Source of the DNA: Sphingomonas sp. HMP9
GTDB lineage: Bacteria; Pseudomonadota; Alphaproteobacteria; Sphingomonadales; Sphingomonadaceae
Direction of reading: 5' to 3'
Length of the DNA: 64,000 nt
Assembly (NCBI RefSeq): GCF_013374115.1
Contig: NZ_AP022673.1
Coordinates: forward strand, 2,198,501-2,262,500
Shown: piece by piece, positions 60,894 through 64,000 of the stretch
Position numbering within the stretch: the first letter of the stretch is position 1
Layout: each line of letters starts with the position of its first letter
Made by a program: the position numbers and the translations under genes
Notes under the pieces: model-generated
What the model saw: the letters and a program-made list of their open reading frames with translations, nothing else
Told to the model about the DNA's origin: nothing
The model's database searches: none

Positions 60894-61787
60894 ATGACGA
60901 CGATCCGCCTTTCCAACGACCTCCGCCCGCTCGGCAAGAGCGAAATCCTTGTTTCGCCGATAGCCTGGGGCATGTGGCGGCTGGCCGGAGAGGTCGCGCC
61001 GGTCCGCGCGATGATCGACGCTGCGCTATCGGCGGGGATCAATTTCTTCGACACCGCCGACATCTACGGCTGCGACGTGCCTGCGGGGTTCGGCTCGGCG
61101 GAGGCGCTGTTCGGGCGTGCGCTGGCGGAGGATGCCACCGTTCGCGCGAAGATGGTGATCGCGACCAAGGCCGGCATTCGTCCCGGCATCCCGTATAATT
61201 CGAGCGGGGGGTATCTCGCCGATGCCCTTGATGCGTCGCTGACGCGGATGGGGATCGAGCAGGTCGACCTGTACCAGATCCACCGTCGCGATTTCCTGAC
61301 GCATCCGCACGAGGTGGCCGAGACGCTGACCCGGATGATCGCGGCGGGCAAGATCCGCAGCATCGGCGTGTCGAACTACAGCATCCACGAGTTCGATGCG
61401 TTGCAGTCGTTTCTTGGTCACCCCATCGTCAGCACGCAGCCGGAGTTCTCGCCGCTGCGGACTGCGCCGCTGTTCGACGGGACGCTCGATCAGGCGATGC
61501 GGCTCGACGTCGCAGTAATGGCGTGGTCGCCACTCGGTGGCGGTCGACTGGCGCAGGGTGACCATCCCGCTGCGACGTTGCTCGCGGAGCACGGCGCGCG
61601 CTACGGCGTCGATGCAGCGACTGCGACGCTCGCGTGGATCATGGCGCATCCGGCGCGGATCATTCCGATCGTCGGCTCGCAGACCCCGGCGCGGATCGCG
61701 GCGTCAGCCGACGCGTACAAGGTCGAGTGGACCCGCGCCGAATGGTATGCGGTGCTGCAGGCCGGGATGGGTGAGAATTTGCCATGA
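60894..61787 (+). CDS. Aldo/keto reductase
   Basis: 297 residues. TIM-barrel with the AKR catalytic tetrad: Asp53 and Tyr58 in FFDTADIYGC, Lys92 in VIATKAG, His130 in LYQIHRRD. C-terminal cofactor region IIPIVGSQTPARIAASADAY is standard. AKRs reduce sugar aldehydes with NADPH. Its stop overlaps the start of an SsuD-like monooxygenase gene (ATGA). In the sulfo-SMO route for sulfoquinovose such a pair acts consecutively (monooxygenase forms 6-oxoglucose, AKR reduces it); that reading here is inference. Confidence 0.92.
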   Translation: MTTIRLSNDLRPLGKSEILVSPIAWGMWRLAGEVAPVRAMIDAALSAGINFFDTADIYGCDVPAGFGSAEALFGRALAEDATVRAKMVIATKAGIRPGIPYNSSGGYLADALDASLTRMGIEQVDLYQIHRRDFLTHPHEVAETLTRMIAAGKIRSIGVSNYSIHEFDALQSFLGHPIVSTQPEFSPLRTAPLFDGTLDQAMRLDVAVMAWSPLGGGRLAQGDHPAATLLAEHGARYGVDAATATLAWIMAHPARIIPIVGSQTPARIAASADAYKVEWTRAEWYAVLQAGMGENLP

Positions 61788-62851
61788 ACGACCTGCCCCC
61801 CTGCGAGATCAGCTGGTTCTCGGCGCTGTGCGACGATGATTACGAGTTTCTCGGCGTGCCCGATGCGGCGCTGAAATCAAGCTGGGAGCATTGCCGCGAC
61901 ATCGTCATGCAGGCGGAGACCGCGGGCTACGACAATATCCTGCTGCCGTCGGGCTATGCGCTCGGGATCGACACGACCGCGTTCGCGGCGGGGATCGCGC
62001 CGATGCTGAAGCGGTTGCGGCTGCTGATGGCGGTGCGGATCGGCGAGAGCTGGCCGCCGCAACTCGCACGACAGATCGCGACGATCGACCGGATGCTGGG
62101 CGGGCGGCTAGCGATCAACATCATCTCGAGTGACCTGCCTGGCGAGAAGCTGGAGAGCGCGCCGCGATATGCGCGGACAGTCGAGGCGATGCATATCCTG
62201 CGGACCTTGTTGGACGGCAAGCCGCTCGATCATGATGGCGAATTCTGGAAACTGAAGGTCGATCCGCCTCGAGTGACGACGGTATCGGGGCAATGTCCGG
62301 CGCTGTATTTCGGCGGGCTGTCGGAGGCTGCGCGTGATGCAGCGGCAACCAACGCGGACGTGTATCTGATGTGGCCGGATACGATGGATGCGGTGCGGGC
62401 GATCATTGTGGATCTGCGGTCGCGGGCAGCCAAGCATGGCCGGACGTTGCGGTTCGGGTACCGGGTGCATGTCGTGGTGCGCGACACCGAGGCGGAGGCG
62501 CGTGCGGCCGCCGATCGGCTGTTGTCGAAGCTCGACGATGCCGAGGGTCACGCGATCCGGGAGCGGTCGTTGGACTCGCAGTCCGCCGGCGTGCGCCGTC
62601 AGGCCGAACTGCGCGAAGGGTCGGATGACGGGTATGCCGAGGCTAATTTGTGGACCGGGATCGGTCGGGCTCGGTCGGGGTGCGGGGCGGCGATCGTCGG
62701 CGATCCGGATCAGGTGCTAGCCAAACTGAACGCGTACCGGGCCGAGGGTATCGATGCGTTTATTCTCTCCGGGTATCCGCATGCGGCGGAGGCGGATCTG
62801 TTCGCGCGGCATGTCTTGCCGCGGATCTCGCATGGGCCGCTGATTATTTAG
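61784..62851 (+). CDS. LLM-class flavin-dependent monooxygenase (SsuD-like)
   Basis: 355 residues. Blocks of the alkanesulfonate monooxygenase branch: EISWFSALCDD at strand 1, NILLPSGYALGIDTTAFAAG, LLMAVRIGESWPPQLARQIA, TIDRMLGGRLAINIISSDLP, PALYFGGLSEAARDAAATNA, DVYLMWPDTMD and FGYRVHVVVRDTEAEA. It needs FMNH2 from a separate reductase, not seen in the window. It is overlapped with the aldo/keto reductase gene. The substrate may be an organosulfonate such as sulfoquinovose, or another sugar derivative. Confidence 0.9.
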   Translation: MNDLPPCEISWFSALCDDDYEFLGVPDAALKSSWEHCRDIVMQAETAGYDNILLPSGYALGIDTTAFAAGIAPMLKRLRLLMAVRIGESWPPQLARQIATIDRMLGGRLAINIISSDLPGEKLESAPRYARTVEAMHILRTLLDGKPLDHDGEFWKLKVDPPRVTTVSGQCPALYFGGLSEAARDAAATNADVYLMWPDTMDAVRAIIVDLRSRAAKHGRTLRFGYRVHVVVRDTEAEARAAADRLLSKLDDAEGHAIRERSLDSQSAGVRRQAELREGSDDGYAEANLWTGIGRARSGCGAAIVGDPDQVLAKLNAYRAEGIDAFILSGYPHAAEADLFARHVLPRISHGPLII

Positions 62852-62875
62852 GAAGCGCGCGCCCTGCCAATTGCG

Positions 62876-62981
62876 CCACCCCCGGCGAAGGCCTGGGCCC
62901 AATTGGGGCACGTTGCTAACTGCCTACTGCGCTTCGTTACAGCGACCTTTCCAATTGGGCCCCGGCCTGCGCCGGGGTGGT
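62876..62981. repeat. Long inverted repeat (REP-like)
   Basis: Arms 62876-62907 (CCACCCCCGGCGAAGGCCTG, GGCCCAATTGG) and 62951-62981 (CCAATTGGGCCCCGGCCTGC, GCCGGGGTGG) are near-perfect complements separated by 43 bases. Such GGCGAAGGCC-type palindromes are scattered in sphingomonad genomes. Confidence 0.75.
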
Positions 62982-63017
62982 GGTGGTAGTTCGCCGGTGG
63001 CCCGCCCCTTCCCTTGT

Positions 63018-63066
63018 TCTCCCGCGAAGGCGGGAGCCCAGTCTGGATCCCCGCCTTCGCGGGGAA
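63018..63066. repeat. Palindromic repeat unit (REP-like)
   Basis: TTCTCCCGCGAAGGCGGGAG, CCCAGTCTGGAT, CCCCGCCTTCGCGGGGAA: two GC hairpins facing each other around CCAGTCTGG. A typical dispersed repeat of sphingomonads. Confidence 0.75.
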
Positions 63067-63216
63067 ACAGACTTGATTGCTTGGGCGGGAGGATCGCCGG
63101 ACGAATCTGCGGTGACGCAGGGCGTGCGAGCCTCTCCTGCCCGCGCAACCAAATAACCGGGTCGGCGAAGAGAAACTGGCTAGCCTCTGCGCGCCGGTCG
63201 TCCATGCTACGAGCTT

Positions 63217-64000
63217 ATGACCAAGCCTACTAAGACCGTCGCGCAACTCAGCGCACGTGCGCGCGCGCTTCTGTTCGCGCTCGTCGTTACCGCGGGGATC
63301 CTCAACCTCGTCGATCGCCAGATCATCTCCGTCCTGAAGCCGACGATCGCCGCCGATCTCGGCTGGAGCGACGACGATTACGGGACTTTGGCCGCGTGGT
63401 TCCAGGGCGGTGCCGCGTTTGCGTTCCTGTTTACCGGGTGGATCGTCGATAAGCTCGGCGTCAAATGGGCGAACCCGATCGGCGTCGTTGCGTGGAGCAT
63501 TGCGGCGATGGCGCATGGCTGGGCGCGGTCGATGAGCGAGTTCGTGATGATCCGCGTCAGCCTCGGTGCGACCGAGGCGATGGGCACGCCGACGGGGATC
63601 AAGACGATCGCGTCGGTGCTGCCGAAGAACTGGCGATCGAGCGGGTTCGGCGCGACCAATGCCGCCAACAGCATCGGCGCGATCCTGGCGCCGCTGGCGA
63701 TTCCCGGCGTCGCGGTGCTGGTCGGCTGGCGCGGGACGTTCGTCGCCGCAGGGGCGCTCGGGCTGATATGGGCCGCGGTCTGGCTGATCGCGACGCGGCG
63801 CGTGGCATTCTCCCCGCCTCGCCCGATCGAGACGGCGACCGAGACAGACGCCGCCGCTCCCCTCCCCGACTATGGCCCAATCCTGCGCAACCGCCAGACA
63901 TGGGCAATCGCCGTGGCCAAAATCCTGTCGGACGCGACATGGTGGCTGTTGCTGTTCTGGTTGCCTGATTTCTTCCACCGGCAATACGGGCTGACCGGCG
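63217..64000 (+). CDS. MFS transporter, anion:cation symporter/hexuronate type (runs off window)
   Basis: First 261 residues of a carrier. Helix 1 NLVDRQIISVLKPTIAADLG (the DRQ signature of ExuT-like sugar-acid carriers), WSDDDYGTLAAWFQGGAAFA, then GWIVDKLGVKWANPIGVVAW (loop 2-3 signature), EAMGTPTGIKTIASVLPKNW and GATNAANSIGAILAPL. About six helices are present; the second half begins at RNRQTWAIAVAKIL. It probably imports the sugar acid or sulfo-sugar handled by the upstream enzymes. The ATG at 63217 lacks a strong ribosome-binding site. Confidence 0.88.
   Translation, partial: MTKPTKTVAQLSARARALLFALVVTAGILNLVDRQIISVLKPTIAADLGWSDDDYGTLAAWFQGGAAFAFLFTGWIVDKLGVKWANPIGVVAWSIAAMAHGWARSMSEFVMIRVSLGATEAMGTPTGIKTIASVLPKNWRSSGFGATNAANSIGAILAPLAIPGVAVLVGWRGTFVAAGALGLIWAAVWLIATRRVAFSPPRPIETATETDAAAPLPDYGPILRNRQTWAIAVAKILSDATWWLLLFWLPDFFHRQYGLTG

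Larger units (their letters stand above)
62852..63216. other. Intergenic region rich in palindromic repeats
   Basis: 365 bases without a gene, between two plus-strand genes. It contains two palindromic units (62876-62981 and 63018-63066, listed separately). The first could serve as a terminator for the monooxygenase gene. Confidence 0.6.

Noticed and set aside
59795..61198. A 467-codon plus-strand frame
   Set aside because: Antisense to the Gfo/Idh/MocA gene and then overlaps the aldo/keto reductase gene in another frame; no domain visible.
62848..63984. A 378-codon minus-strand frame
   Set aside because: Antisense to the MFS carrier and passes through the palindromic repeats; composition unlike a real protein.

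Overview
The window is high-GC alphaproteobacterial DNA and most resembles a sphingomonad. The clues are a large TonB-dependent receptor, a DUF6880-type protein, a carotenoid-cleavage dioxygenase, an AtuA/DUF4387 catabolic operon and palindromic intergenic repeats of a kind common in these genomes. It is a mosaic of catabolic genes, layered insertion sequences (IS) and an integrated genomic island. Family names come from reading motifs by eye; no database search was run.

Positions 1-3150: the start of a LacI-type regulator, a DUF6880-like protein with a small partner, and a decayed two-gene module (short acidic protein + DUF1488-like protein) fused to the first codons of a serine resolvase. 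An intact copy of the same module lies at 56.4-57.0 kb.

Positions 3510-16000: a minus-strand catabolic operon (TauD/TfdA oxygenase, MmgE/PrpD, AtuA, DUF4387, alpha/beta hydrolase, thioesterase, MFS transporter, TonB receptor). It is preceded by a regulator in which a helix-turn-helix is fused to a citrate-synthase fold lacking a catalytic His. The receptor is split by an IS256-family element with a 9-bp target duplication.

Positions 16000-30700: an IS graveyard with IS66 (8-bp target duplication) inside an IS3 remnant, a frameshifted IS630, an IS481 remnant, IS110, IS4, and a second IS256 element inside a CoiA-like gene. Between them lie GlxA/isochorismatase/LysE genes, a TetR/carotenoid oxygenase pair, and a polymorphic metallopeptidase toxin whose gene is split by a 20-bp tandem duplication.

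Positions 31500-58582: IS-free island cargo. It holds DnaQ-like and PolB-like exonucleases, an orphan MbcA/ParS-type antitoxin, and a four-gene minus-strand operon chained by ATGA overlaps that encodes tyrosine-recombinase-like proteins plus a coiled-coil protein (compare Tn554 tnpABC or the gamma-mobile-trio). It also has several unrecognised proteins sharing a small C-terminal motif. A probable defence module follows: a WYL regulator, a divergent nuclease-helicase of 1111 residues, and an SbcCD/YhaON-like pair, with one operator-like motif repeated at both promoters. The island ends with an AlpA-like protein, a MerR-like protein, the intact DUF1488 module, and a tyrosine integrase beside the 3' half of a tRNA-Thr(GGT) gene. 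I read that tRNA half as the right attachment site; its partner is not in the window.

Positions 58600-64000: chromosomal-looking sugar genes (zinc dehydrogenase, Gfo/Idh/MocA oxidoreductase, aldo/keto reductase, SsuD-like flavin monooxygenase, MFS transporter). The combination is reminiscent of sulfoquinovose monooxygenase pathways.
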